A stretch of DNA of 64,000 nucleotides from Butyriboletus loyo (GCA_038093515.1 JBBPSI010000010.1:186001-250000), one strand, 5' to 3'; counted from the stretch's first letter, positions 1 to 11,585 are shown. Notes: generated by a model not told the origin, from the letters alone. Numbers and translations are program-made.

Positions 1-1225
1 GACAACCTGGGTACATGGGAACACATGGCTGTGGGTGTGAAGATGGTTCTTTCCAACGGACTCGCCGGAATGGTATTTGCAGGATGTGTGTTGTTCCGTC
101 CATTTCTTTCCCATGAATAGGATTTCTAACCCATGTACAGCTGATGTTGGCGGTTTCTTCGGTAATCCCGATCCCGAGATGCTTGTTAGGTGGTACGGCG
201 TCGGCATATTCTCACCTTTCTTCCGAGCCCATGCACACATCGACACAAAGCGCCGCGAACCGTATCTGTTGGACGAGCCCTACAAGGGTATGATCAAAGA
301 TATGTTGAGGTTGAGGTATGCAATGTTGCCTGTTTGGTACAATGCATTCAGGGAGAGTAGTTTGACGGGAATACCCGTCCTGCGGTAGGTGTCTCCATTA
401 CCGTCTGAGGAGCGCATGCGGCCCTAACGCAAAACTGTGACGGACAGCCCCCAATACGTGATGTTCCCCGACGACGAACAAGGCTTTGGGATTGATGACC
501 AGTTCTACCTCGGTTCTTCTGGTCTTTTGTGTAAACCTGTGACTACGCGAGGGGTAACGTCTGACACTGTTTATCTCTCCGATGCACAGGTCTACTATGA
601 CTATTTCTCGCATACTGCCTATCGTCCATCCACCTCTGAAACCACAGGCCGGACTGTCACCGTCCCAGCAGCCCTCCACGAAATCCCTCTGCTCATCCGT
701 GGTGGATCTATCCTACCCACGCGCGAACGTCCCCGCCGTTCATCCCCTTTGATGAAACACGACCCTTTCACGCTTCGCGTTGCACTGGACGTCGACGGCA
801 GCGCCAACGGCGAGCTTTACCTCGACGACGGCGAAGGCTTTGGCTACCAACGAGGTGAGCTCGTTTGGCGAGTCTTCCAAGCCTCGACGATGCACACCGA
901 CGACGGGAAGAAGGAAAGGAAGCGCGAGATTGTTGTCCGGAGCAATGATCTCGCGGTGGCAGCGCCCGATGTGGTGCCGTCGTATGCGCCTACGAACGCG
1001 TTCGCAAAGGGTGTGGAGGAAGCGGACGTGAGAGTTGAGCGGGTCGTGGTGGTGGGTGTGGATGCGCGACCGGTGTCGGCATCGGTGGTGCTCGAGGGCG
1101 AGGGTGGAGCGCGGGGGTTGGAGTGGACGTACGAAGCGGGTGACGGTGATAGGGCAGGCGTGGTGATCGTCAAGGATCCCGCGGTGGCGATTACCAAGGA
1201 TTGGACGGTAGTGATTGGGTTTTGA
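1..1225 (+). CDS. Glucosidase II catalytic alpha subunit (GH31), 3' part
   Basis: Glycoside hydrolase family 31 enzyme, best matched to glucosidase II alpha, which trims glucose from N-glycans on new glycoproteins in the ER. The window opens inside the catalytic domain, so the N-terminus and nucleophile region are missing. Visible are the GH31 block around DVGGFFGNPDPE, the FFRAHAH substrate-loop segment, RREPYLL, PVLRPQYVMFP, and a C-terminal beta domain with IPLLIRGGSILP, RRSS and the LDDGEGFGYQ motif typical of glucosidase II. Two short introns restore the reading frame: 86-140 and 385-447. The last exon runs unbroken to the TGA at 1223-1225. A plain alpha-glucosidase is the alternative, but the RRSS...LDDG segment favours glucosidase II. 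Confidence 0.88.
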
Positions 1226-1712
1226 GAGGACAGGGTCAGGCGTGCATGGCTTTTCGTGGCAGTCCTGGGAGCCAGTGGGTATGTGGAAGTTGATGTTTGC
1301 CCGACAAAAGTGCCCGTGTGATATCTGGGCTCTCGACGTACATAAGATTAATTACATATGTAGATGCGCGGCTCAGTGGTGATGAAAGTCAATCTTGACC
1401 AAGATCAAGCACCAATCATCTCAGGTGTCGATAGGAACTTTGGGGGAATCACATCATGTATTAGGGAAGGCGTCGACGAGCAGACCTCGAGCCCCGCATA
1501 TCGAAAAAGCTCTTGCCTTTTAATACGTCTGGCATACTCGGAGCAATATGCTCGCATGATATGCATGCCCCTTTCCAGCTTCTGTGGAGGTTTCCCCGCA
1601 CGGCGTTCAACTCGTGCCCACAAGTTCCTAACTGTTTTTTTTTATATCTGAGCAAGCAAGCAAAAAAAAAGGGGAGGGACAAAACGCCAACGCACAGAAA
1701 AAAAACGCCACA
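1226..1712. other. Intergenic gap between convergent genes
   Basis: About 490 bases between the GH31 stop and the stop of the MPP10-like gene on the other strand. It probably holds both 3' untranslated regions. It contains T- and A-rich runs near 1627-1710, and I see no coding signal. Confidence 0.5.
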
Positions 1713-2852
1713 TCACTTGACCTTTTTCACCAACCCACCCGTCTTTTGTTGCGTCTTGCTCCCTTTGCCGACGACGGTGACACCTTTGCCAGATTTGACG
1801 AGGCTCTTGAGCGCAGCCTCTTTTTGCTGCTTCGCGTTTCCCTTGTTCGATCGCGACGTTTTGGTTTTGGCGTACCGGTCCGCGGTCTTGGCCAATGCGT
1901 CTCGCATCTTCTGTTTCGCTTTTCTTTCCTTGGTGCGTCGGGCGCGTTTCTCGGCTGGGGTCAGTTCGCTACGGGCGCGGACGTCGGTGGAGGACGTGGG
2001 AACCAAGACTTCTTCAGGAGCGAGCGTGCTGGCGAGCGATCGGCCAGAGGGAAGTGCCGATTCGAGGGACGCAGCTGGGACGTTTGATACTGTCGTGATA
2101 CTCGCTTTCGGCTGTCAACCTCATCCATGAGCACGTCCCACATCACCAAACCAAGAGAAAAAGAAAAGAAAAGAGGAGGGAGGGGCATAGACACGAACGT
2201 ACCGGTTTAGGCACATAATGTGCATTACACAACGCATCCAACTTTGCACAAATGCCCTCCCACAAACGAGTGATCTCGTCGTGTTCCCGTTGTAGCCGAC
2301 CGTCTCGGTCGTCTATCGACGTACCCGACTGCGCAGCGACGTACGCGCCTTCGTATATCTGCGCCAACGACTGTGTCGATTTGGTATCCTGCAACTCCAC
2401 CAACCGAGAAGGCAAAAACGGCACGGCGTCCCCCACAGCGCATCGCCTCACCACATCGTCGAACCGATCCTCCTTGATGCGTGCCTTGATACGTTCTTCG
2501 AGCGCTGCGACGACAGCGTCGGTGATGATAGGGACGTGACGTCTCGCACGTTCGAATTCGAGGTCTTCTTGAAGGAGAGAGTCGTGTGGGCGAGAGGGAG
2601 CAGAGGCTTCACCGAGGAGGGTCCATTCTTTGGGGGCGACGTTTTCGGCTTCGAGGGATTGGATTTCGGTTTGGAGGGCGGCGAGGCGTTTCTCGTGGGT
2701 GGACATTTTTCTATGTCCTGTAGAGTGATGGTGATGGCGAGTGTTATTAACTTTGCCGCGGTGGAGTAGTGATCGTCTTCGATAAACGTACTTGGCCGCG
2801 AGAGACTTCGGACCCTTGCCAAAATTGACTTTGCTCCTTTATTTGAACCCAT
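1713..2852 (-). CDS. MPP10: U3 snoRNP protein MPP10, C-terminal part
   Basis: MPP10 belongs to the U3 small nucleolar ribonucleoprotein (SSU processome) that processes pre-18S rRNA in the nucleolus. The upper exon carries the diagnostic C-terminal MPP10 block: STHEKR, ENVAPKEWTLLGEA, DLEFERARR, IKARIKEDRFDDVVRR, FLPSRLVELQDTKS, LAQIYE and KLDALCNAHY. An intron at 2112-2202 joins in phase to a basic Lys/Arg-rich tail (2111 to 1713). The simplest start is the ATG at 2706. An extra 5' exon from 2852 (MGSNKGAKS), spliced just before 2706, also keeps frame. Either way only about 280 residues result, against roughly 500-700 in normal fungal MPP10. The acidic N-terminal half is not seen upstream, where another gene begins on the opposite strand, so this is a 5'-truncated copy or a gene whose first half lies elsewhere. 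Confidence 0.8.
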
Positions 2853-3276
2853 CACCTTGATTCGTGATCTTCGCAAACAGGTATGTTCTGAGCACCCAGT
2901 ACCACGACCGCTCCCCAGACAACTCGTGGATGATTTGCATTGTTCGGAAACCTTCAATTCTCTGTGTGGTTGGAAGTCTTCTGAAAACGCAAGTACTTCG
3001 AAGGTCGTAGTACAACCAATCCATCCCCCTATGCAGCCCTAGAACCACGGAGATTGTCGTAGAGAAACTGTTGTCTTCTCCGAGCGCCACGCATGTCAAC
3101 TTCCTTCACTTTCATTCACTCCTCGACGTAACTCGCGATTGATTCACCCGAACTCGGAAGACCATTCGTTTACGTCGTTGAGGTGCCTGTTCTGTTCCCC
3201 TCGCCTTTATCAGGATGGCCTCCCTCGGGTGTCTAGCTCTGGTTGTGATTTGTCCCCCCTTTGGCTCCCAAGCAGA
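2853..3276. other. Intergenic, possible divergent promoter
   Basis: Gap between the MPP10-like gene (-) and the peroxidase gene (+). A minus-strand open frame of 86 codons (3099 to 2839) has a protein-like composition but matches nothing I recognise. It may be a remnant of whatever replaced the first half of MPP10. Confidence 0.35.
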
Positions 3277-4328
3277 ATGAGATTTCTCCGTTCCCTCTCC
3301 AACGCTTTCTATGATGCGGGCATCTTGACTTGGGATCTCTTTCTGACGTTGGGAAACCTTGTCCAGTTTAGCCGTCCCGTCGGAGAAGTTACGCCCAAGG
3401 GTCATCCAGGATACGGAGGATATTGGCCGGAGTACAGACCACCGCAGGAAGACGACAGTCGATGCTGTTGCCCTGCCTTGAACGCAATGGCTAACCATGG
3501 TATGTCTGCACTTTGAGACGACCGTTACTCGGCTTACCATTCATTGCGTTGTTCGCTCAAATGCGTCTAGGAATTATTCCACGCAATGGCAAAGGTATCA
3601 GGTTCACCGAACTTCCCCGATATCTTCGTGCGACATACAACTTTAGCCCATCGTATTGTTACTATGCGTGCCACTACGCCGCCCGCGTGCTGAACAAGAG
3701 CTACAGTAAAGATACGTTTGATTTGGAGGAGATTAGCTTGCATAACGGAATTGAGCATGACGCTTCGCTGACCCGTAAGTGACAACGTCTCCGCTACTAA
3801 GCCAATGTGATCGCTTACTGCTCAATTAGGACTTGATACAGCGCTGCAGCCTAACCAAGCGGTGACGCATCCACCTTTTATCGAAGAGCTTTTCTCGTTC
3901 GCTACTGGCAAGGACGCGGCCGGAAATCCACTTCTCACTGTCAAAGATCTCTCTCGCATTTTGGGGAAGCGTCGGGTAGAGTCCAAAGCGACGAACAGAA
4001 AGTACAGCCTCCGACTCGCCCACAGAATCTTTAGCAGTGCCAAGTGCGTCGTCTGTCACCCGCTTCCTCCTCTGCGACGGATTGACATTCATTCTTTGAT
4101 TCATGTAGCACGTCGACGATCTCGACTGTTTTCGGTGGTCGGGTAGATGACCTCCGGGTGATTCTCTTGGAGGAACGGCTTCCTGATGGATGGGAATCGC
4201 GAATTCGTAAGCCCTATGGGCTAACGATTCTCACCTTCAACTTGACTATTCTTCCGATGGAGTGTAGTATCCGAGAGGCTGACTGGGCCGTCGGCGCTGC
4301 GAAGCAGGCTGTCGAAGAAGATTCTTGA
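3277..4328 (+). CDS. Heme-thiolate peroxidase (chloroperoxidase/UPO family)
   Basis: Predicted 286-residue peroxidase family 2 protein of the chloroperoxidase/unspecific peroxygenase type, which oxidises or halogenates substrates with H2O2 using a cysteine-ligated heme. Four exons keep frame: 3277-3499, 3571-3774, 3830-4043 and 4109-4328. The heme-ligand cysteine sits in SRCCCPALNAMANHG, followed by the usual PRNGKGI. The acid-base region reads IEHDASLTR, the EHD form of the short (group I) enzymes. The C-terminal GLTILTFNLT block is also typical. The N-terminus starts with a hydrophobic stretch (residues about 12-30) that may be a signal or anchor. The proline before the ligand cysteine (normally PCP) is replaced by cysteine. 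An upstream open frame from 3139 exists, but the ATG at 3277 gives the better family N-terminus. Confidence 0.82.
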
Positions 4329-4484
4329 AGGGGTGTTGCACTAGTGACGATGATGGAATGATCGAGTGCTCACTTGTTTTTCTTTTGGCGCGCCGTCAAT
4401 ACTTGTACTTCCTTACAATTGCTTCTTTCACTGGTCTACATCCGCTTGATCAAACATTGCGCTGCATCTCCACAGACCAAGTAC

Positions 4485-5339
4485 ATGGACTCTGCCACGA
4501 TAATCGAGCTCTCTCATCTGCTACTCGAGCCAATGCCATGCTACCCAGGGGACCCCGAATTTAAAATGAGGCTCGCATGTGCCTTTCCCCTCATCGCTGC
4601 CAGCGGGTCCGCGCCCGAATCTGTACCCGTACCTGGCACCATCAGCAGCGAGACCGATCGAGACTCTCACATGGTCGTCCGTGTGCATGCACTCTCGCTC
4701 GGCACCCACACGGGCACACACATCGACGCCCCCTTCCACTTCTTCCCATCTGGCCAGAAATTACACGAGATCCCGCTCTCTCGGTTCGTCGGCCGTGCAG
4801 CCGTCCTCGACGTCCGGCGTCTCGCGCGGGATCGGGGCATGATCAGTTGGGCGGACATGACAAACGACGGTACCAGCGCTCTCATGGCGACAGCGCTGTC
4901 ACGCATTGGTTCACGCACAGACGGCAAGGCAGACATTGCCCTGCTCTGGACGGGCTGGGACGTCCACTGGGGTACGCCCACGTACTTTGCACATCCCTAT
5001 TTCTCGCGGGACGTCGCTACCGCGTTGTACGACCTCGGTGCAAAGATCATTGGTGTGGATGTGCTCAGCCCAGATGAAACCCCTGCCGACGAGAACGCAA
5101 AGACCGAGCATGGGTGGGGAATGCATGAGGTGCTACTTGGTCATGGGGTGCTCATTTGCGAGAATCTAAAGGGGCTCGGGGAGTTGACTAGTGCTGGGAT
5201 TCAGAGCGGTGGGGGAGAGGAGACGTGGGTCAGTTTGGTGCCGCTGCGTATACACGATGCGGATGGTGCGCCCGTGCGAGCGTATGGCTGGAAACAACCC
5301 ACGTCAACCAGGCTCGTGAATCGTGGCCAGGAGTGCTAG
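4485..5339 (+). CDS. Cyclase family protein (kynurenine formamidase-like)
   Basis: Single-exon protein of about 284 residues in the putative cyclase family, which contains bacterial-type kynurenine formamidase (KynB) and other metal-dependent amidohydrolases. The metal-binding HxGTHxDxP signature is present as HTGTHIDAPFHF. Other family landmarks are IIELSHLL and CYPGDPEF at the N-terminus, TGWDVHWGTP..FAHPYFS in the middle, GVDVLSPDETPA, a histidine-rich HEVLLGHGVLICENL near the C-terminus, and VSLVPLRI at the end. The ATG at 4485 begins the conserved domain. The frame stays open upstream to 4374, but that stretch looks like 5' UTR. The actual substrate cannot be read from sequence; in fungi such proteins are often metabolic and of unknown substrate. 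Confidence 0.8.
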   Translation: MDSATIIELSHLLLEPMPCYPGDPEFKMRLACAFPLIAASGSAPESVPVPGTISSETDRDSHMVVRVHALSLGTHTGTHIDAPFHFFPSGQKLHEIPLSRFVGRAAVLDVRRLARDRGMISWADMTNDGTSALMATALSRIGSRTDGKADIALLWTGWDVHWGTPTYFAHPYFSRDVATALYDLGAKIIGVDVLSPDETPADENAKTEHGWGMHEVLLGHGVLICENLKGLGELTSAGIQSGGGEETWVSLVPLRIHDADGAPVRAYGWKQPTSTRLVNRGQEC

Positions 5340-6051
5340 TTGGTTTGGGTTGCGTGCATCCTAGCTATGAAGTAGTTGCAAAGAGCGAAAATAAGTACGT
5401 GATTACGTATCGAATAACCATCAAATTATTTTTAAATGATCATAAGTTGTGGAGTGCATTGGTGTACAGCCTGATGGATCCAGCTATCCGGCAGCTGAGG
5501 TTTCAAACAGACGAAAAACACATTGGCAAGTGAGAAAGCACCTTGCGACACATTATTTGCTGCCATTTACATTTGCCTCTAGGACTGCTGAGGTGGCCAT
5601 ACCTGACCAGCACTGGACATATGCCACGTTGTGACTGCTCTGTTCCTAGCTGAGTTCATATTATCATGTCTCTTTGGAATCACGGAATCGCATGTTTAAG
5701 TGCAGTTGCTTCTTTGAAGCCATCGAATTATTTGACTGATCAGCTCTCCCAGGTCATATCGTGATCATGAGCCTGACTTGAGGCTGTCCCTTGTCAACTT
5801 CACATATGTGGAAAACTGAGTCGGACGTACGGCGCCGTCATGTCAACGTCATTCTGTTCGTACACTGACGAAGTATACCTGAAAAAGCTGGCAAACCTAC
5901 CGTGCCTAGCCCCCAAAGTGGCGGCGGACCTCTCCCGCGGTGCCGTTGCTGTGGACAATGGTGTCCACATCAACTCATGTCCACAACAACACTACGGGTA
6001 TATAAGTCTGGTAGGGCAGAATAATGGACTTCCAATCACCCACCACCTATC
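5340..6051. other. Intergenic: 3' UTR of the cyclase gene and next promoter
   Basis: About 700 bases with only short, non-conserved open frames. The right end holds the TATA element of the following gene. No RNA gene or repeat is recognised. Confidence 0.5.
5998..6006 (+). promoter_or_regulatory. TATA box of the proline-rich gene
   Basis: A GGTATATAA element lies about 50 bases before the first in-frame ATG at 6052 of the downstream gene. This spacing suits a TATA-driven short leader. It was found by eye only. Confidence 0.45.
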
Positions 6052-7033
6052 ATGCCTACCGGAACAAGATTGACTCTTCCGACCCAAGCTCTCCTCGTAG
6101 GTGTTGTCATCTCTGTCCGGTTCACTGCCTGATGAGCCAATGTTTGGCAGAATACCTCGTTTCCAAAGGAAACGTTCGGACTCCCAGACGTGCAACCGAC
6201 CCAGTCTTGCCACGAGCTGGAACCCCCGTTCCCGCCACCGGTATCACACGCTGCCACCCCATCTATGCAGCTACAATCAAGCATTGATCACGACTCCGAC
6301 GTGAATTCAGTCGTACCACAAAGTGGAGAGGCCGAGGATGAATATACCATCAGTGCCTATGGCGACATTTCACTTAGCGAAGTCATAGTTCCTCCTTTGC
6401 CTGCTTCTACGCGTTCCGGTTCCATCCCCTTGCGGCCAAAGGTTTCCCAGCCGCGCCTCCGCCTCAAAGTGCAGCGCCCACCCATGCCGAGGCGTCGACT
6501 GAGCTACTACGTCCCAGATCCATTGCCTCATACTGGGGGCCTGGAGTCCGGTGAGGATTGGCCGGGAAGCCCCAGGCCTATCGCGAACGTGAGTGCCTCT
6601 GTCGCATGGCTATTTCTATCACTCACGACAACTATGAATGACCTCTCAGATATCGCCTTGGGTCCAACATCAATCACTTATATTATCCCCTCTTCCCGAC
6701 GATCCCGCGAGCTCTTGGATGCAGGAAAACAAGCCAGTTAAGAAGAATGATTCGAGCCTTGAGCGACTTTTTGAAGAGCTGTTACCCCATTCGCCTTCCA
6801 TTCGATTGTCGCCATCAGGCTTTCCTGCCAGTCAGGCACTCGACCTGCCACAAGGGACACATGAACAGAGGAGTGGTGTTCTACGAGGACGGAACCCGCC
6901 GGAGGCGGATGACTCTGCAGAGATGCCACAATCCTCACCCAGCGCACCTGCTCCTCCGCAGGACAAACCCAAGTCGAAACCTTGGCGTACCAGACTCCCT
7001 CCTCGACTCCCGATTCCAAAGTGGGATATGTAA
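6052..7033 (+). CDS. Hypothetical proline-rich protein
   Basis: Not recognised. Three exons (6052-6096, 6151-6588, 6650-7033) separated by canonical introns in phase 0 give an uninterrupted 288-residue protein, which supports a real gene. It is rich in Pro, Ser and Arg (EPPFPPPV, PPLPAST, RLKVQRPPMPRRR, PAPPQDKPKSKPWR, RLPPRLPIPKWDM) and looks largely disordered. There are no membrane helices and no clear signal peptide. A short acidic patch (SGEAEDEYTISAYGDISLSE) and a helix-like LERLFEELL segment near the start of exon 3 are the only ordered-looking parts. An alternative ATG at 6024 would start a different frame and is less likely. The TATA element about 50 bases upstream fits transcription of this unit. 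Confidence 0.6.
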
Positions 7034-9172
7034 ATGGCATGCGCCGTCATACTTCTCCTTAAACGATATTGATTCGATTATGCTTTGAAATATTCTAACT
7101 GTAATCCCTATTTTCTTCGACGTGGCGAACTGTACGCTACGGAAAACCTGGCAATCAACAATACCACTACCGCCTTGTACTTTGGACGATCATAACAAAG
7201 GTTCATTAAATACCAATGTTCACCAACTTGCCCCACGGAGATAGTAATCAAAACGTACGTTGCAGACCCTTGAACGAAGAGCTAAACCGTTTCGCCAAAA
7301 AAAAGCACGATGCGTCCGCTCTCCAATTAGTTTCAGGATAGGGTGACTGCACCACAAACGAGACAGTGTTGATTCGACTTCTAACTGTCAAGCAGTTTTT
7401 CAAAAGAACCTTAGCAACGGTCTGGGGACTATATAAACCGCAGCTACTCGTTGAGTCGTGATGTTCCCCAGCTCTCGTCTGTTTCGATCCTCTAGCTCTG
7501 TCCAGTCTGGTACTCTTCGTCTTCTGACTTGGTCATTAGCTTTAGCCCCCCGGGGCCTCCGAGGGAATATTCCGTCACGACGAGTCGTCAATCTCCTACG
7601 TAGCCGGCTACGATTTTCGTAAATCTTCCAGCCTGACCAGCCTACTCCGAGTTTGAGTCTGACAGCTGCTACAACAAGATCATGGCCTGGATTGATACTG
7701 TCGATATGCGGTCTGGTCGAGTACCAGGTCGGTCATGGGGCTCGGAAAGCTGTATCATGATGTGAGCTCAACTCAACGCGCCGCTTCTCTCAAACCCACC
7801 TGCCCGTCGTCCGATCGTCAGGCACGTAACATTGATATGCTCATGTGCAGATCATGGATTAAGAAGCGCTCGAGGACAAAGATCTGCTCACTACGCATGG
7901 GAGATCAGGTGTTCATCCTTCCAAGGCAACTTCATTCAGAACATATCCCATATTCCAGTGGGAATGTCGGTAAAATGTTCATTTTTACTCTTCGACTTCA
8001 ATCACCATCGTGAACCATATAGCGAGGTAGTACTTGGGTCTAGCGCACCGTGTTGCACAAAATTCACCCACCATATCGAACCCTTGCATGTTGGTTCCGG
8101 CCAAGTCCCCACCAAGCATTTAAAGCACGTGTCTGTAAACCTGCGGTTCAAATATACAAGACAGGAATCCAGGATTTCTTTGCAAAGACGAAGAATAGAC
8201 AAGAAGCTCGCAAGGGACGGCTTGCAACGTCCCCGCAATCCACGCGGCATCGAAGATCGGGATCATCCCAGTCGGAAACAGGGTGGTATACGTGCCCGAT
8301 GAAAAAAAGTTCTAGCTTGCGTGTTCGACAGAGTAGCCTAGTGGCAAGTGCGTGATGGAAAGACCGAGACTCGGGCTGCGGGCATAAAGCGACTGCGTCC
8401 CCAAGGCCACACATCTCGGAGAGGATATCGATATACCTCTGATGAGTCTGATCACGAACAGGATCTCAAGCTATAGGAAGAGGATCGCCCATGGTTGCGA
8501 GGGACAACAACGGGTTGAACGCGCCACAACGTTACCAGAGCCGTCACGCACTCTCGGGATGCGCGAAATGTAGGATTTTATGTCTGTTGTCAACGGTTGC
8601 CAGGTCGACCTCGCACAATCTCTAGCCATGTCCGAATCGAGAGTCCTCCTTGTGAGCGTCAGTTTCCCAAACAGACCCCAGTCGTTTGCCAATCCGTCCC
8701 AGGCATCTGATTAGCATGAAAACTGTTCGATGTCGAAGATTGGGTCAAGGACGATGCGATTAAAACGCGACGAATGGCGATAGTTCAGGGGAAGACTGCT
8801 GAAACCCAACGATTAGCCTCTGACACGTACAAAAGGTCGTCACATACCCATCTGTCCACTGTTCTGGCCCGTACAGTACCATTACAACGGAGGCTGATGC
8901 GAACACTGGAAAATAGACGCTGGGCACCGCGGTCAATTGTCCAATCGCATGGCACCGCAATTTTGGGTCAACCGCACACAAAGTCCATTATTCTACGAGA
9001 GAACCCTTCTGTGGTTGGACCATTGGTGAAGCGGGGAACGAGTGGACAGAGATTGTCCACTCCCTCATATATTCATGCAGAGCAAGAACAATTCCATAAC
9101 AGGCCCCCAAAAAACAGCGAGTGAGTCAGTATGGTATGATACGGTCGGTCGTCTCGGCAAACGACATGGCGT
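7034..9172. other. Sparse 2.1 kb interval
   Basis: No recognisable gene. A TATATAAA element sits at about 7430-7437, followed by a leader-like stretch and a weak open frame at 7832-8302 (listed separately). A tRNA box A-like match occurs near 8333. The rest (8400-9170) contains only short, composition-neutral open frames and the 3' flank of the sedolisin gene. Confidence 0.4.
7832..8302 (+). CDS. Doubtful hypothetical ORF
   Basis: An open frame of up to 156 codons downstream of a TATA-like element at 7430. It may be preceded by a small exon from the ATG at 7683, with an intron ending at the CAG near 7821. The translation contains a basic C-terminus (RRRIDKKLARDG, PRNPRGIEDRD) and a FLLFDFNHHREPYSEVVLG stretch. 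I recognise no family. It could be a fast-evolving gene or chance. Confidence is low because neither splice support nor homology is visible. Confidence 0.2.
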   Translation: MICSCADHGLRSARGQRSAHYAWEIRCSSFQGNFIQNISHIPVGMSVKCSFLLFDFNHHREPYSEVVLGSSAPCCTKFTHHIEPLHVGSGQVPTKHLKHVSVNLRFKYTRQESRISLQRRRIDKKLARDGLQRPRNPRGIEDRDHPSRKQGGIRAR

Positions 9173-11585
9173 TCAAGGCATTTCTATCCACTTGGAAAGA
9201 AGCATAGGAAAGTTGGGCGTTCCGAGACCCGTCACAGGGTTCCAACCCCTGCTCGTGTTGAAGCCAAGCGTGCCACAGCCAGGGTTAGTACCATTAGTGA
9301 TATCGTTGAAGCCGTCAGAAAAGTTAGCAGCATAGATCTGTCGCCAAGTGTCAACGGGACAATTTGCATTGGATTACAAGCAAAGATAAAGAAAAACACC
9401 CACAGTAGGATTGATGAAACCGATGGGGGACTTATTTAGCGCAATGCGGGCATCGTTGATCATCGTCAACATGGCTCCCACGACAGGCGAGGAAGCAGAA
9501 GTGCCGTACACGCGAGTATAGTTGCCCGCGACCTGACAATGTACAGGTTACCAAAACAAAATCATGATAGATGGAACTACTTCGCTTACCGCAACCACGT
9601 AGTTGGCGCCGTTTGCAGCGATATCAGGGTATGCACGAGACTAAACGGTAGGTAAGTGAGTCGTACGGACCAGGAGCGCATCTAGCCTACTTTTCCGGTC
9701 GAGTTCCAGATGCTGCTAGGGTATGCAGGAGGAGTGTTTTTCAAGTACGAGCCGACAGCATCCATTTGGTAACCGGGAGTCGCAAAGTAGTTGCTGAATC
9801 CGCCACTAGAGTAGATGACTTCTTCACATGCGTCCTCGCCGTCTAAAACACTCTTTCCAGGGCTGAGTTGCGTTGCGCCGACTGATGTGACATAGGGGCA
9901 AGTACTGGGGAAGCCAGGGTTGAAAATCGTGCCATTCGACGTTTGACTGCCTGCACAAAACATCTCAGTAAGTACATGTTAGTCCGCAAAGCAAGGAACA
10001 ATACCATCTGGGTTCAGACAAAGACCAGAGTTACCCGCAACCCCATCGTCCCCAGAACTGTACAAAACGGTAACACCCATAAGACCAAGCTTTGCATATT
10101 CGGCACACTGGCGCGACGCATAAGTAACCGTCAAGTCGGCCTCGTTGTATCCGTAGGAAGTGGAGATCACGTTGGCAGGTTTGACGGTGCCACAAGCCTC
10201 GGGACCTGGTAACAGACGATGTCAAATCGAGAGCACATGAATCAGGCTTTTCTGACCATTGTATCCACCAGATTGGGTATCGGGGTAAACAGCGTCCTGA
10301 CTCGAGTCGTCGCCACCCTCGAAGGTACAATAGGTACCATCAATCGCATCAAGGAAGTTGTTGAAGGATGCACCTGTAGGAGTCCGTTCTAGGTCAGGCA
10401 GCAAGCGTGTTATACAATCAAATTTCAAACCTTCGATCAGGTCACCCACTTGGTACAAGGTGACGTTTTGTTTCGAGGTTACGAGGCTCATGGCATACTC
10501 AAGATCAAGGTTGGATTCTCCGTTGATATTAAACGATACCTCTGAGCTCAATGTACCTGGTAAAGTATAAGTGACTTCTCCAACACGTACATTCAGTGTA
10601 CATACCACCATCAACAGAGACCATGACAGGACTGACACCATAAAGCTCCGAAGAGAAGTTCTTTGCAAACATATTGATATCTTCCTGACGGTACGACTGC
10701 GGGGTATACTCGACTACACGCTGACCTCAAACAGAATTCGTTCGATGACATCAGCATACTCACCAATACCATAGCTATTCTTCTCGGGGACAAGAGGCTC
10801 ATACAGAAAACCATACAACGCACGGAGACACAAAGGAGTGATGTATTGATCACAGTCCGAGAGCTGGTCCAAGTCGCTCGAGTCAAGCACTTCCCCGGTC
10901 GTTTTCGGACCGGTGCCACTGTTGGGGAGACCGACAGATTTAAGCAATTGACCACCACCGGAACGCTTGGACAACTTGACATCAAAGTGGACGGTAGGGG
11001 TCACAAAGTCGACGTGCGCCGCTACGTGCTCAGGAAGATGGTAGCTTTCGCACGCTGAACAATGGCACCAGAACCACGTCGGTCGAAACGTATACAGCCA
11101 AAACTATATCGTCACTCACCGACATGTTCATCACCGGTCTCGTGTCCGTACACATTGTAGCTTGTGTACAAGAGGTCCTCTGCTTCCTGGACGGTCGCCT
11201 TGAATTCGAGCCAACCCCCAGATGCGGAGAGCTTGATGCGGTGCGACTCAATACCACTGTCGAGCAGCCAGTCCCGGACGGTGTCAACGGAGTCGCGGCT
11301 CGGGGCGAACGTCGAGGCGACCCTACCAGCCGACCAGTGCTTACCGTAATTGGGAGAGTTGGGATGGGATACGTCGTAGAGGTATTCTTCAATGTCCTGG
11401 ATGTTGGACTGTGCGAGCGCGAAGCGGAGGGGAAGAAGAGCAGATGCATGGTGTTTGTGGGCTACCTTCCATCCTGCTGGAAGGTGTGAGCGACGCTCAT
11501 GCAGAGTTGAGCGGGAGAGAATCGGATCCGAGTTGGCAGCAAGACCGAGAGACAATAAAACGAACGGAAGGAGTAAGGAACGCAT
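9173..11585 (-). CDS. Secreted tripeptidyl-peptidase, sedolisin family (S53)
   Basis: Serine-carboxyl protease with a pro-kumamolisin propeptide, which removes tripeptides from protein N-termini at acid pH outside the cell. The ATG at 11585 starts a signal peptide (RSLLLPFVLLSLGLA). The propeptide follows: AGWKVAHKHHAS, YLYDVSHPNSPNYGKHWSAGRVASTFAPS. The catalytic Glu-Asp pair appears as GESNLDLEYAMSLV, the oxyanion-region aspartate as VLYSSGDDGV, and the nucleophile as VYGTSASSPVVGAML. The C-terminus has the usual NPVTGLGTPNFPMLL, ending at 9173. The gene is split by about ten short introns; I did not fix all borders, but every conserved block is present in order. The exact S53 subfamily is uncertain. 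Confidence 0.9.

Noticed and set aside
1513..2130. Plus-strand frame of 205 codons
   Set aside because: Antisense to the MPP10 C-terminal exon; the composition is that of a shadow frame.
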